A stretch of DNA of 64,000 nucleotides from Augochlora pura (Eukaryota > Arthropoda > Insecta > Hymenoptera > Halictidae). The DNA is taken from contig NC_135774.1 of the NCBI RefSeq assembly GCF_028453695.1, positions 19,902,001 through 19,966,000 of the forward strand. Reading direction: 5' to 3'. The position numbers were made by a program, and so were the translations under genes. This document shows, piece after piece, positions 22,180-33,739 of this stretch. Below the pieces are notes generated by a model, which worked only from the letters and a program-made list of their open reading frames with translations, was not told the origin of the DNA and made no database searches. The first letter of the stretch is position 1; every line of letters begins with the position of its first letter.

Positions 22180-24860
22180 CCGAAAGCCTCGTTACAGGCA
22201 ACATAACTTCTAGCTATAACGTATCGTCTGTTCCTAATGACATAACCAGGATGAGAATTATATTACACGAAAATATAAGTCTCTAAAATGATAAAATATC
22301 GCTTTTTCATATGAAGATTCGTCCTGGAAGTCATCGAATCAATTTTCAAACACTAACGGAGGTACGGTATTCAAGTAAATCAGCCGTCTTTTTTTAGCAA
22401 CGCCCACAAAAACGTGCTGTCTACATTATACCAAGAACTTCGCACACATCTAGTTGCTTTTTCCTATGCCCCGTTTCAATCACCCGACGTAACAAAAATA
22501 TATTTTCACCGTAGGAAACATCAACGTTCACGGCAATTCATAGCTAACGCTACGAACACGTCACGCATCGCGCGTACTGCGTTCTTCTGCGATTACGACA
22601 AACAATCGTCACGCGCGGGGATTGGAAAGGTTCCGAAAATAACCGTTTCAAACTCTTACATATCGCTTCCGACTGGAACAGTTATGAGGAATCGAAAAGA
22701 TTTTATAACTGTTCTAAGAGTATATCGGTGCTGCAAATGTTATTTTTCGATTCTGTGTTTTGATTATGAATTTTAGTTATAGCTCTATTATACGTAATAC
22801 TGACGCGGTATTTCAACTAGGTATACAAAATATTTATTCTATATTATAGTATTATATATTATTATGATTTTTATAATATTATAATATTATATGTTATTAT
22901 ACTTTTGAAAATATCAATTTTTTGTGTACTTTTAAATATGTACATTTACTTTCTTATTTTAATTTTATTCTACTCTTCATTCTATTTTATTATTTTATCA
23001 TATTTATTATACTATTTGCGAGATTGTTTTATCTAGTTTAATACTTTATTTTAAACTATTTTGTTATACATATTATTAAATTTCACCGCGCGCAAAAGGT
23101 GACATTGTTCTATCTACCCCTGGAAATGCAATATAATCTCAGGGGACATGATTTAAGAGTAAACTTTTGGAAAAATCAATGTTTTTGCATATTCTTAAAG
23201 GATGTTTTATAAAAAATAGATCTCTGGAACCTTACATGCAAACATCTAAAGTTAACAAAGATATGGTTATTTGAACGTCGCGACGATCTCATATTGTGTT
23301 TTCCAACCCCTAGTGGAATCAATAAAAAATGTTTATGGCCTCCTATTTTTGAAGCCTTCAAAGTTCAATAAAACATGCAAAAATCGCTAATCAAATTCCA
23401 AAATAACGCTACTTTTTTATTACTTTCTTTTTGTTGCACGTTCTTTTATTCCAGACAAGCAAAATGTCTGGAATCATGAACACCATGAGACAACCTTTTT
23501 TACAAGCGACTATGTTTTAGAGTATTCAGCACCACTGAACTTGGTTTCGTTCAGTTATAAAACGTCGTTGAAATAAGTATAAATAAATCTTGACTGTATA
23601 ACAGTTTTTTTCGCAAAAAAGTTCCTGACAAAGTTGAAAACACAAGTAGTTTATACTAGGCTACGCCCTTAAATTTAAAATGCGCGCATGATATATGCGA
23701 TATGATCTTGTATTTGTAATACATTTTGTTACCAAGAAGGGCGAAGGAAGAGTCCCGAAGGATCGAAACCGAAATCGATACACCTTGTAACAGGTACGAG
23801 ACCTCTCCAGTTTCCAGTAACTGTTCCAAGAACCAAAACCGATATGATAACTGCGTTCAACCCCCGAACGCGTAACTCCAAGACGATTTCATCGTTTCAG
23901 CGCGATCGAGTTCGCAACGGTTTCCACAAAACTACGAAAACGATGATAAAGGGACTAAAAAAAAAAAAACAGGAGGAGAGTCATCCGACATCATTGTCGA
24001 CTGGGTTTTCCCCGATTTTATAACAACGGTGTGTAACCCTGTCGGTTGGTCGTTACGGAAGGGAGGTGCCGGCGAGAGCGAATCGATAATGAAAATGCAC
24101 GACCGAGAAATTTCGTGGTTCGAATCGAGCCGATCGTAAACCCTTCTTTTTCACGGGTATCGTCCAACGGCGGACTGGACAATGGGTCGTTATCGACGCG
24201 AGAAAAATTTCTCCACGGTCTCGTCGCCGCGTCCCCGCCTTTCGCGATCTTTACGACTCGTCGATGTAATAATACCCGACCGAGTCCTATTTTTAGTGGA
24301 AACCTTCCCTGTAACGCTCGCTCGCGCTTTCTAGTTCGAGAGCCCGCGGTGACGCCACGGTCCGAGGACGGCCGTAGAGGTGGGGGGAGAAATGAGCGCG
24401 ACGAGCCACGGGGTACGACGGCCACGACGACCAACGTCGGCTACGTCGGCTACGTCGGCCACGGATACGAGGCAAACGACAGCGGAACGACAGCGAACGC
24501 GGCGCACACGGAGGAATCGCGCTTGTCCGTGAAAGCAAGCGGCTTACGCCGCGCAGGCATAACAGGATTTAAGCCACTGTGAAACCGGTCCTCCCACTGG
24601 ATACCGTCCGCGAGAGCACCAATGGCCAATGGCGAAAAATCTGCGCCGTTTCTGTCCGTGTCGCGTCCCCGAACTTTCCTGGTAAAAACCAGATTCAGCA
24701 ATGGGACTAAGGCACGTTTTCATATGCGGTTCACTTTTAACCAGATATCCTTCTATCTAAAATAATTACTCGAATGAAGCGTGAACGGTTCGAATAAATA
24801 CGAATAAATTCTTGCGAATCATTGTTGTACGAATAAAATATTCGACTGCAAAGAATTCAT
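22180..24860. other. Gene-free region; AT-rich, then CpG-rich
   Basis: No gene is recognised. Bases 22800-23060 are almost pure AT with TATTATA motifs. A perfect ten-pair hairpin lies at 23448-23474. Bases 24040-24680 are CpG-rich, with an open frame of 178 codons on the plus strand and overlapping minus frames. Their Arg/Thr/Gly-rich translations contain no recognisable domain, and a TACGTCGGC triplet repeat (24434-24462) explains part of them. Confidence 0.5.
23448..23474. other. Perfect 10-bp hairpin, 7-base loop
   Basis: ATTCCAGACA and TGTCTGGAAT are exact inverted complements separated by AGCAAAA. In AT-rich DNA this is a notable local structure. It could be the junction of a short palindromic element. 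There is no gene end beside it that would support a terminator role. Confidence 0.75.
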
Positions 24861-24872
24861 TCAAATAAGTAA

Positions 24873-24993
24873 TTATCTAAAACAATTGATTTCTCTAAAA
24901 TAATTGATTTAGCTAAAATAATAGATTTATCTAACATAATTGATTTATCTAAAATAATTGATTTCTCTAAAATAATTAATTTATCTAAAATAA
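24873..24993 (+). repeat. 18-bp tandem repeat, about 6.7 units
   Basis: The unit TTTATCTAAAATAATTGA repeats about seven times with one to three substitutions per unit (CTCT for ATCT, AATAGA for AATTGA, and so on). The flanks on both sides carry TTCGAATAA-type motifs (24785-24850, 25012-25060), so the array may have grown inside a TTCGAATAA-rich element like the one near 61.25-61.68 kb. Confidence 0.92.
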
Positions 24994-24999
24994 AACGTT

Positions 25000-27790
25000 A
25001 CTCTGTCTAGCTATTCGAATAATTGTGTTAAATAAATATTTTCTCGAAACTGTTCGAATTGTACGAAATAATTATTTTTAATAATTGTCGACCGTTTCTT
25101 TTTATGTAATTCTTTAAGTATGGATAGACTAGCCACGCAAAGTTTAATTAAGGCGCAAATGCTAACCTGATGATTAAACGACAATTTTCTACGTTTCTAT
25201 TGACAAAGGTGACTTCGATTGCATCTCACTCGATTTGTATTAAATTGCACTATGATGTAGTGTACACAAAAATATAACAATCTACTTTTAAAATAAACCA
25301 ACTTAACCATGAATGTACTCGTAGGAATACAATCTTTAAATATAAATCAACAACGAATTTAGAATTTTTGTTAAAGACAAATATAGTCTGATATATACAG
25401 TAATATTTAAAAATTGGAGTACATAATTTCTTTGATTATAAATCGAATTTTATGAATTTATAATAAAATTGGAGTTGAAAAGAAATGACTGTTCGATTAT
25501 ATCGTTCTTATTAAGGGAATTCGTCCAAAGAGAAAATCCAGTTTTATCTGTGACTTCCGTTTCATCTAATCGACGGTGTATGTTTTTAGTTTGCACGAAG
25601 ATCTGAAGTTTAATTATAAAGGAGAAACGAGGGAACCGGATACCACGTTGTGGCTAAAACTGAAACGGACATCAATGACATTGATAAATAAGCGTGCGAC
25701 GACAAAGTTGCCATGCGCTGTAAAAGATTAAAGAGACCCGCTTCCGACAAAACTGCAATTTTTGTCCGACGCACGTGATGAAAATACTGCAGATAAGATC
25801 TTCAATGAACCGTTTCGATCTGATAATTGTCCGAACTATATTTGTAAATGCCTGTCCTACACCGTGTTCTCTCTATACCTATTTGAACACATGAAAGCCG
25901 ATAATTGCGAAAAGAGGCCGAAAATTCATTGAATACTAAAAATAAAACAGGAAAACTGCTGGAAATATTTTACAGAATGCTGAACCCGTTCCCATTGAGG
26001 CTCGAATGCAGGGAGAGCGTACGGTGTTAAGCCAAAAACCAATAAAATACGTAATATGTTGTTGCCACGCGGTCGTACAGATAAAAGTGCAAACAATGGC
26101 CCTTCAATGGGCTGCAAAAATTTAAATATACCTTGACTCCGCTCGAATGACAAGATTTCAACGGATTCAATGAACATTGCTCAAAATGATAGTGCAACAT
26201 CAATCGGATGAGAAAATATTATTTTACAAACGAAACTGAACAACACTCTTATCGTACGGATACGGTGCTGGTCAATTGCTTAAGACCACTTGAAAAAAAC
26301 AATACCATCTTTTTAAAATTGGACTAACTGATTTGAATTTTTTTTAAAGAAAATTTTTCTTTCAATTTTTCTAATACTTTGGAATAACGAAACAAGATAA
26401 AAGCTCTCGTCTTTCAATTTTTTGGTCCAAGCCCGTACCGAAAATTTGAAAAATGGTTTTCGTGTATTTTATTTTTAAATAGTTCTTTGCGGATATTTCA
26501 AGTACTCGCGCGTATACTTAGTCGTGACCATAGGTAGATTAAGCTTATAATTGCTTGTCAACATAGTACAGTTGCATCAATCAGAACATTGACGTAAAAT
26601 CAGATTGTGTTTCATACACAGTCTATAACTGTAGATAATAAAATAGTAATTACAAGCATAAAATAGTAATAATAATAATATTGACAAAGACGTATTAGAA
26701 TTTAAAAGTACTACAATCGATGTACGGTTTCGTTATTCGAAAAGACATTAGCTCGGAAATAATTAAGGAACGAAGGCTATCGCGTTAGTAAATTCCGACG
26801 TCATTTACTTCCAATTATGTATCGCTAAGCACCTAGAAATGCGTAATTTGAATTGATGAGGTTGCATGTAGAAAGCAATAACGTCGTAAGAAAAATCGGC
26901 GCTAGTTGCGCTCGTGCACGCCGACCCAAGAAGACTATCACTGTAGGGTACAGTACGTAAAATGCTTAAGAGACTGACAAGATACGACTTTGGATTCTAC
27001 CCATCGCTACACGGTGCGCCGCCTATCCCGCTCCCTCTCATCCCTGCCCTCCATTCTTCCTCCAACAGCCGGTCTTCCTACCCGTCCGTCTTCGGCGCGG
27101 AGCACCTTGCCGATGTAACGAATCGATTGAATTCTTCGTTAAACTTTGATTGACGGTTTTTTAATTGCGAAGGTAACGAGCCGAACGTGGTTCGAATCTC
27201 GGACGAATTGAAATTCGCGCGCCTGGAATTCTCTTTTTTTCTCGATCGAATAAGTTTGCATGACGATGGCGGCCGTTGGAAATCCGCTAAATACGCGCGG
27301 CCCCGTCCGTCCGACTGCAAACTTCTTGTCGACGTGCCCGTGTAAGGGCGCATATTTCCAATTCTGGTTGGAAATGGACGCGAGCACGAAAGGTAACACG
27401 ACTCATTGACGCGATACATCTCTCCTCGAGCTCTTTGATAATTGCCGGCCCGGCAAAATAAAATGTAAAATACTTAGAACGCGAAACTTTCTACATACCA
27501 AATGTTTACTACGTCTACTGCGAAAAATAGAAGGCACTTAGGATATTCTTCTTTTTTGAATGATCTTCGTAACTGGGGTAATATTTCGATACTATTTGTT
27601 TTCTTGAATAGTTGTGCTACTTCAAATTGTAACTACTCATATTTAATTTAACATAAATACCGTAAATCTTTGCAATCTAATAGTAACTATCGTCAGCACT
27701 TCTATGTCTCGATTAGTTGGAATGCTAATATCATACACGTGAATTTATATAGCCAATTAAACTACATATTCGATTATAAAAGAAATGAGT
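25000..27790. other. Gene-free AT-rich region
   Basis: No gene is recognised. At 26269-26306, TACGGTGCTGGTCAATTGCT and the following AAGACCACTTG resemble a Tc1-type transposon end, but no inverted partner was found. An AAT microsatellite lies at 26665-26681. Bases 26990-27420 are more GC-rich, with Pro/Ser-type translations that do not look like a protein. Bases 27430-27790 show nothing specific. Confidence 0.5.
26665..26681 (+). repeat. Short (AAT)n microsatellite
   Basis: About five AAT/TAA units following two TAAAATAGTAAT repeats. This is minor simple sequence. Confidence 0.75.
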
Positions 27791-27798
27791 ATTGTAGA

Positions 27799-28046
27799 TT
27801 AATCTTTTAAGCACGACTGGATTTTACGCAAATGAAATTTGTCGTAACTAAATTACCATTTTTCTTAACATATATTTGTTTGTTATAGCTATATATAGCA
27901 TTAACTATTGTATATTCTTTTCTTAGTATATTATACATATACACTTCCACTTTAATCGTTTATTTTAATAACTAATAATACAACTGAGTAAAGCACGAAA
28001 CATCCGCGGAAGCCACTAAAATGGCGCGTCGTGCCTAAGAGGTTAA
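27799..28046 (+). mobile_element. TTAA-flanked MITE family M, copy 1
   Basis: The 248-base unit starts TTAATCTTTTAAGCACGACT and ends with the inverted form, which read from the other strand is TTAACCTCTTAGGCACGACG. TTAA at both outer ends fits a piggyBac-type target site. The interior is AT-rich and has no transposase frame. The whole unit aligns with the reverse complement of 52232-52484. Shared blocks include GGATTTT(A/G)CGCAAAT, TTCTTTTCTTA, ACTTTAAT(C/T)GTTT, GAGTAAAGCACGA and the terminal CCACTA. It is a non-autonomous element. The superfamily assignment rests on TTAA alone. Confidence 0.85.
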
Positions 28047-28049
28047 ATG

Positions 28050-28915
28050 GCATAAAACCAAGTATGCATATTAATGTAGCAGCCGATATTCGGTGACTTG
28101 AGAATCCGCGTTAGGATTTCTGAAATAATAACAGCTGATCGGTGCTCGCGGGTTCTCCTACGCATGTGACGCCATGACGTTTGCGTGTGTGGGGGCAAGC
28201 AACGTTAGGTCGCGAGAACGTTAGCGTCAGTTACGCCGTTAAAACCATCAGCAAGGCGTTAGACCATGGTCGAATAAAACGAACAAATTCGAAATAAGGT
28301 TCGGCCAACGCGCCGACGAAAGAACGAGCTCGTAAAGCGCGCGACACAGCGCGACGGACGTTGACACGCACAATTTTTCACGAACACGATCACGAATACT
28401 ATTAACGATTACGATTACGAACACGGCTACGTACACGATCACGATTACGGCTCGCGATACGGATAACGACACGGAATTGTGTTATAACAAACGGCTCTCG
28501 TTCACTATATCTCGTGTCTAACGAAGTGACACACATTTATGGAAAATCTGCTCTACGGTTAAGTCTAGTGGATCATTAATTATGGGTAGAATAAGTGGAT
28601 TATTAAAATAAAATAAAAACAAAATCCATCTTTCGTGTAATTTTTCTGTGAATTATCCTGTTCGTATAATTTTTCCTAATTTTACCCTTGTCGTGCCATA
28701 TCTTTCAAATATAATGGGGATTGTGTCGATTATAATAATTTCTTAGAAAGTTAATGAAAATGTATATTTATTGAGGGCCTAGACTCGAACGAACGCTTAA
28801 TTATTACAAACTCTTTGAAAAGTGTAGATATGACTGTTATAATAAATGACTACTCTCTTTGTTTAATTTTAGTGCTGATAATCATTCGTTTGCTCAACTT
28901 GACTAGTTAGTTGCT
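28050..28915. other. Gene-free spacer with degenerate ACGATTACG repeats
   Basis: No gene is recognised. Bases 28140-28240 are GC-rich. Bases 28378-28470 are an imperfect hexamer-like repeat (ACGATT, ACGAAC, ACGGCT) that produces an artificial Val/Ile-rich frame on the minus strand. The remainder is AT-rich. Confidence 0.55.
28378..28470 (+). repeat. Degenerate 6-bp tandem repeat (ACGAWY)n
   Basis: Units such as CACGAT, CACGAA, TACGAT, TACGAA and CACGGC follow each other in near-perfect six-base register for about 90 bases. It is simple-sequence expansion with later mutation. The regular register explains the stop-free translations. Confidence 0.75.
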
Positions 28916-28918
28916 TCT

Positions 28919-28936
28919 TGACGAGTATACTCGTCA
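28919..28936. repeat. TGACGAGTATACTCGTCA perfect palindrome
   Basis: An 18-base perfect palindrome preceded by GCTTCT. A near-identical motif lies 45 bases downstream and others at 33.71 and 55.20 kb. The recurrence with conserved TTCTTCG context points to a dispersed repeat or a repeated protein-binding site. I recognise no factor for it. Confidence 0.8.
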
Positions 28937-28955
28937 TAGTACAAAATATTACCGT

Positions 28956-29000
28956 TTCTTCGCGACGAGTATGCTCGTCCAAAACAGCTAACTTAAATAT
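28956..29000 (+). repeat. Palindrome repeat P, copy 2
   Basis: GTTTCTTCGCGACGAGTATG is followed by CTCGTCCAAAACAGCTAACT. It aligns with 55186-55225 over about 45 bases (TTTCTTCGYGAMGAGTATR, then CTSGTCMAAAAYAGYTAACT). The match extends beyond the palindrome on the right, so these are copies of a longer repeat and not only chance palindromes. Confidence 0.7.
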
Positions 29001-29086
29001 CGATGACAAGATACCAGTTTTACACCGGCTTAACTCGTTCTCCAGCGTCACTAGCACACATAGTTATATCTATCGTATTTATCCTG

Positions 29087-29295
29087 TTAACTCCTTGCTT
29101 TAACGAGTCTGTCACGTGATAGAGATCTCTGGTAATAAAAGTATGAACGCTATTGCGTCCTTTGTAGTCTGAATCAAATTCTGTTTTATAATCTAGACAC
29201 ACGATAAATATAAATTGTTTCTTCCTAGGAATTACTAAAATCGAAAAGCTTCTAATCGCTGTAATTATGTAGAAAACGATACAGAAAGGGGTTAA
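29087..29295. mobile_element. Candidate TTAA-flanked short element
   Basis: The left end is TTAACTCCTTGCTTTAACGA and the right end read inward is TTAACCCCTTTCTGTATCGT. They agree at 14 of the first 18 positions, and TTAA lies at both extremities. The 209-base interior is AT-rich and non-coding. This is a plausible piggyBac-type MITE, but only one copy is seen, so chance similarity of TTAAC(Y)CCTT ends is possible. Confidence 0.45.
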
Positions 29296-29299
29296 ATAC

Positions 29300-30495
29300 C
29301 TCTGTCATAAAATATGATGAAAATATCGTCAAGGAGACGCTATAATCGTGTGTTCCAACTGTTAACAATTATACTCAGAAATTCTTTACGTGAAACACGA
29401 AATCTAAACTAATACTTTGCGTGACGCTGCTAGCGGAGGCATTAGAAAAACATATTAAAAAACATAATAATAAAAAGATATTCGCAGCAAACAGCTGGTT
29501 ACTAGAGATCCGTGCCAGATGTCGGACCCGGTAAATTACGCTAAATAATATTCGACCGCCTCGTCGTTTCGGCGATCGGTTCGAGCATCGAGCGCGGGCG
29601 ATGCATCGACTTGTTTCGTTTTCCTCGGCGTCCGAAAAAAACTCAGAAGTCGCCGCGCGAAGATCTTAGAAAGCGATTGTACATCGGCCACAAGGTAGCA
29701 ACGGCCGGGGCAGAGCAATTTCCGTGGCCGGCGCGCTGGAATCGAGGGAATCGGACCGTTCTCCTCGGTCTGCCCGATATATTTCAAACTACGCGAAGAA
29801 ACTATCCTAGTCCGCGCGTCTCAATATAGCTCGGGCTAGCCCGGGATAGAGTTCACAAGCCGTAAAAGTCGAGAACTCGTGGGTTGCTTCCAAGGGGGCA
29901 GCACAATATTGCATGGTAACTGCATAGCAGTGCTCTGCTGCTCGCTGCTTTGAAGGTCACGAGTCGACGACTTCAAGAGAGCCTCAAGACCGGTTTCCTC
30001 GCAGGCCCACGTCGTCTACGGTCATACAGGGTGTTCGTGAAAGTACTCCCGTGGTTTTGGTAATCATCGAGCCTTCCCGATCGATCTAAGTGCCGGGACT
30101 ACGCTAGATATCCCCGGAATACCTATCGATCGTTCGTTTCTCTCGGTCGAGACGACTTGAATTTTGAGTCCTCGAGGACATCAGAATTTTCGAGTTTGAT
30201 AAGAATGACACAGTCGAAACGAATCATAAGATTTTAGGGCTATGCTAATGTACTAGGGGTAATATCGATTAGTCTTTCAAATCCTTATCAAATTTAAACG
30301 AATCTCATTTAACAGCATTCGATCTGTCCGTAACAATTCTATAGATTAAAAACAGCTGGTTTCTCCGTTAACCTACTATCTTTACAATTAAATAGAGGAT
30401 ACATAATGTAATGTACTTTGTATCCTCGCGATGGAGATCGTGCTCCATATCGGTGCCTGATCAATTTGCCAAATTTCAAAATGTACGTCTTACAA
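29300..30495. other. Gene-free region, CpG-rich centre
   Basis: No gene is recognised. Bases 29510-30030 are CpG-rich. ACAGGGTGTTCGTGAAAGTA at 30026 resembles the ends of some mobile elements, but it is isolated. The rest is mixed sequence with nothing specific. Confidence 0.5.
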
Positions 30496-30497
30496 TT

Positions 30498-30612
30498 ACT
30501 TTAAAAATATAATAAAATATACTTTAAAAATATAATATAATATACTCTAAAAATATAATATAATATACTTTAAAAATATAATATAATATACTTTAAAAAT
30601 ATAATACAAGAT
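30498..30612 (+). repeat. 23-bp tandem repeat, five units
   Basis: ACTTTAAAAATATAATATAA plus TAT is repeated five times in exact 23-base register, starting at 30498, 30521, 30544, 30567 and 30590, with one or two substitutions per unit. It is AT-only apart from one C per unit. Confidence 0.95.
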
Positions 30613-30614
30613 AC

Positions 30615-32700
30615 TGTTCAATGTCCTTTGTAATTCGTTTAAAAACAACAGATTTATGAAATATATAATTTAATAAAAAAACATCGAAGAGACTGTCGTA
30701 TTTTATAGAACCGTTGAATTCGGAAATAGATTTCACAAGTTTTTAAATTAAATTTGAAAACTATTTAATAAAGACTCGACATCGATCTGGAAAAGTTATT
30801 CGAACGATATCTCGGAAAACTCTGTCAATCGGGTAGCTATCAGATTTATTTTCTGCTCGATTCTCGACGAGTTAAACCGGAACGGTACGAGCGCGTTCGG
30901 ATTCCATATTTTCTTCCCTCTTTTTTTGTAGAATATTTTTGTGAAAGTATCGCCGCCGACAGACCGAGCCTTTTACAGAATACACTATCCAACGCAATCT
31001 TCTCGAGCTTCGGAAGCAAAAAACCCTTCAGCCCTTCGTTAACCATCGCTTCACAGTCCGTGCTTCGTAAATGGACAGTTTTCCAAGTGTAATGTTCCGC
31101 ACCTTCGCAAACGGCCCGCAGAGTTCTGCTACACCGGTATTGATTAAACTCGTTTTCTCAAAACGAGACGCTCCGCGCGTTGCACATTTCGCCGGCGACT
31201 AGCACGGCCGCCGTAAAAGAGAAGGAGGCGGGACGAGAGACACGATTAAAACTGCGCATTTCCGTGTCCATTCAATTTCACATTTTCAACAGCGACGATA
31301 ACAGTTTCGGGAGCGACGTCTGTCTATTAATTTAATATCCGTCGGAGGTGTACGAGATCTAGAAAATATCGAGACCTCGATGTCCGAGACGCGACGAGTC
31401 TCGGAATTTTCGTGGCCCCCGCCACACCACCGTTATCTGTGCTTCGACTAAATTTTCGAACGAGCCACGCTCGTCTGCAAAGAATGTTCCTCGTGTTCTC
31501 CGCGTGTCATACGAAACCGATAAACAAATTTTCACCGGACAGATTGCGTTATCGCTTCGTTCGCCGTTGGTGATTAGTCCATTGACTATAACTATTACTC
31601 GACGAGCGAATCAATTATACCCCGATAGCTTGGGCGATATCATCTTTCCACTGTCTGTCACATCGTCTACTATAATTACCGTAAATTACAATCTGTGCCG
31701 GAGGGGGGCTCAAATTCCAGCTAAATTTATCGCACACCCGGTACACACCGATCGAGTTACACCGGCCGTCTGCGTATATCATAAACATTTTTTTGCCCTC
31801 TCGAATACTACGAATATATAAAATATACGCGTACGGCCGCTGAAAATGGGCAACAAAAAAAGAAAGAGCGGCGAGGGTACAAAGTTTTCCGTTTGAATCG
31901 CTTTACACGGCTGCATAGTTCCATCGGTAATTGTGTAAACCGTTTTCTATGCCGCTAACAGTATGAAAATGTAATTCAAACGGAACACTGCAGTTCAACT
32001 TCAGTTTGGATTACTGTTCTTTCTCCCGTTCGAACTGTTTTGCCCGGCGGAAATTTATTTCTTGAACAAAACGAAAAGTTCCGAAAGTTTTCCGAAGCAC
32101 CCGGCAGAACAAAGAAACTTTTGTTCAGGATTGAAAATTCCAAGTATGAGCGGGTTCTATGGAAAAAACAAACGATCCGTAAGAAATTTTGCTGTTCTGA
32201 GCTTGCCGTTCTTTTCTCTTGTTGTATCTTCTGTAACCAGCGTTCGGCATATTTGAGAAAATTGGATAACAACTTAAATTATGATTGACTACAAATATAA
32301 TAAATAGGTCGTAAGTTGCAAATGTTTTGTCAAAAATCTTCGTCAGTGACTTTGGACAAAAGTACTTTCGTTCAGTTTCAGCAGTAATCTTTATAGTTAT
32401 ATTCTACTATATAATATTAATAATTCTTGTTTAGTTACGTACAAATAAATTCATTAGTTCTAATATGTCCAAATATCAATTAGTAATTTTAAAGAATGTT
32501 TATATATACTTAATATTTATTCTTAATTAGTAAATCAAGTTTTAAAAATGACAATTATTCAAATTCTCATTTCCATAAATTATTTTACAATAATTGAAAT
32601 AAAAAAAAATTGGCTTTGTTAACTGAAACATTGCTCATTGTAAGAATAGAATAAAACTGTTGTTGGACCTTATTAATTTCTGCGTATCCTTGCATTTTAA
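30615..32700. other. Gene-free region
   Basis: No gene is recognised. An eight-pair hairpin (CTCGTTTT, CTC, AAAACGAG) lies at 31149-31167. Bases 31060-31470 are CpG-rich. Several 60-105-codon frames between 31.5 and 32.3 kb overlap on both strands and look random. Bases 32290-32700 are AT-rich with nothing specific. Confidence 0.5.
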
Positions 32701-32703
32701 AAA

Positions 32704-32822
32704 TCTAGACTGTATAATCATTCGTTATTCATCTAAAATTTTAAACTGTGAAATGCTTAAATAAATTTAAAAATATCAACGTGATATTTTCGACTGACGG
32801 AGGTTATTAAAGGAAGGATGTA
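32704..32822 (+). repeat. CTAGACTGCGG module with second block
   Basis: TCTAGACTGTATAATCATTC opens a divergent copy. CGACTGACGGAGGTTATTAAAGGAAGGATG follows 87 bases later at 32791 (written in parts: CGACTGACGGAGG, then TTATTAAAGGAAGG). The second block bridges the GTTGACGAGGTTTT form at 15.32 kb and the CGTTGATATTATTAAAGG form at 36.63 kb. Confidence 0.5.
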
Positions 32823-32824
32823 AT

Positions 32825-33700
32825 TTGTTTTCATTTACTGTGCATTTTAACTAATATTCTTTAATTATTAGTAATCGTTAAACGAACGATACAAGTCATA
32901 ATCAGTTACATTTCTAGTTGTAAGTTTAAAAATAGCACGACACGTCGCTTTCAAATTGTAAAACAGCCTTGTGGTACAGTTAATGCTGCAATTTGTATCC
33001 GTGGCCCATTGAAAAACAAGTTCCATGAAAAAAGATTCGGTTCCCTTTGTCCCGATTCGATGCGATTCAGAGAATTTGGCTTTCGATGTTCACGTTACGT
33101 TTTATATGACAATCTTTGTAATTCTTCTAACGATCAACACGATTCAAAGCAGTGCATTGAAAGGAGGCATCCGCTATTCGCGTCGAACAAATCGAAGCCC
33201 CAAACCCTCTTTTGCCGATGAGTCAACCGTAAATAATCGTCGATGAGAGAATAATCGGTTCGAAATAAATGACTGAATTTTCACAGAATGCAAGCACGGT
33301 TTGTTATCCAGTTAGCTGTACCAATCTATTTCAATAGTGTGTAAGTTATTATAATTATATTGTACATGTTTGGCACTCTTCGCATTTTCTTCAACTACAA
33401 ACCTCTTATGAAATATATAATTGAATAAAGAACGCCACAGTATAAGTCCTATTTAATCAATTATATGCTTTCGATGATTATACCTGACACGAAGAAATGT
33501 CAGCATTTAGTGTTACGTTTAGATTGCAGATCCTTGTGCAAAATAAAAATCGTATCCATCAAGATATCGTTGCTGCACAGAGCTTTCTTCCCTTTATTAT
33601 TGATTTTAATAGTTTGAAAATGTCGTATCGGCATTTTAAAATCTTTTTACAGTTTAGAATTGTAGGTAATCAATTTTGTAATAAGTACATAATACCCATA
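32825..33700. other. Gene-free spacer
   Basis: AT-rich DNA with a few 70-codon frames that show no protein-like pattern. No repeats, hairpins or RNA genes were recognised between the 32.7-kb module and the palindrome at 33.71 kb. Confidence 0.5.
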
Positions 33701-33705
33701 ATCTC

Positions 33706-33733
33706 GTTATGACGAGTATGCTCGTTACATAAC
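33706..33733. repeat. Palindrome repeat P, copy 3
   Basis: GACGAGTATGCTCGTT at 33711 is the same palindrome as at 28.92 and 28.96 kb. Here it is enlarged by outer arms GTTATG and CATAAC, giving a longer imperfect inverted repeat. It lies at the edge between AT-rich and CpG-rich DNA. Confidence 0.7.
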
Positions 33734-33739
33734 CCCGAC

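Noticed and set aside
24046..24582. 178-codon plus-strand frame
   Set aside because: Arg/Thr/Gly-rich, partly generated by a TACGTCGGC repeat. Overlapping minus frames are of similar length. No family match.
24705..24725. TAAGGCACG considered as a miR-124-like seed
   Set aside because: The match stops after nine bases and no hairpin surrounds it.
27185..27205. GGTTCGAATCTC considered as a tRNA B box
   Set aside because: No A box or acceptor-stem pairing in the required upstream distance. The same holds for GGTTCGAATCG at 24115.
30026..30048. ACAGGGTGTTCGTGAAAGTA considered as a transposon end
   Set aside because: Isolated, with no inverted partner, target duplication or second copy in the window.
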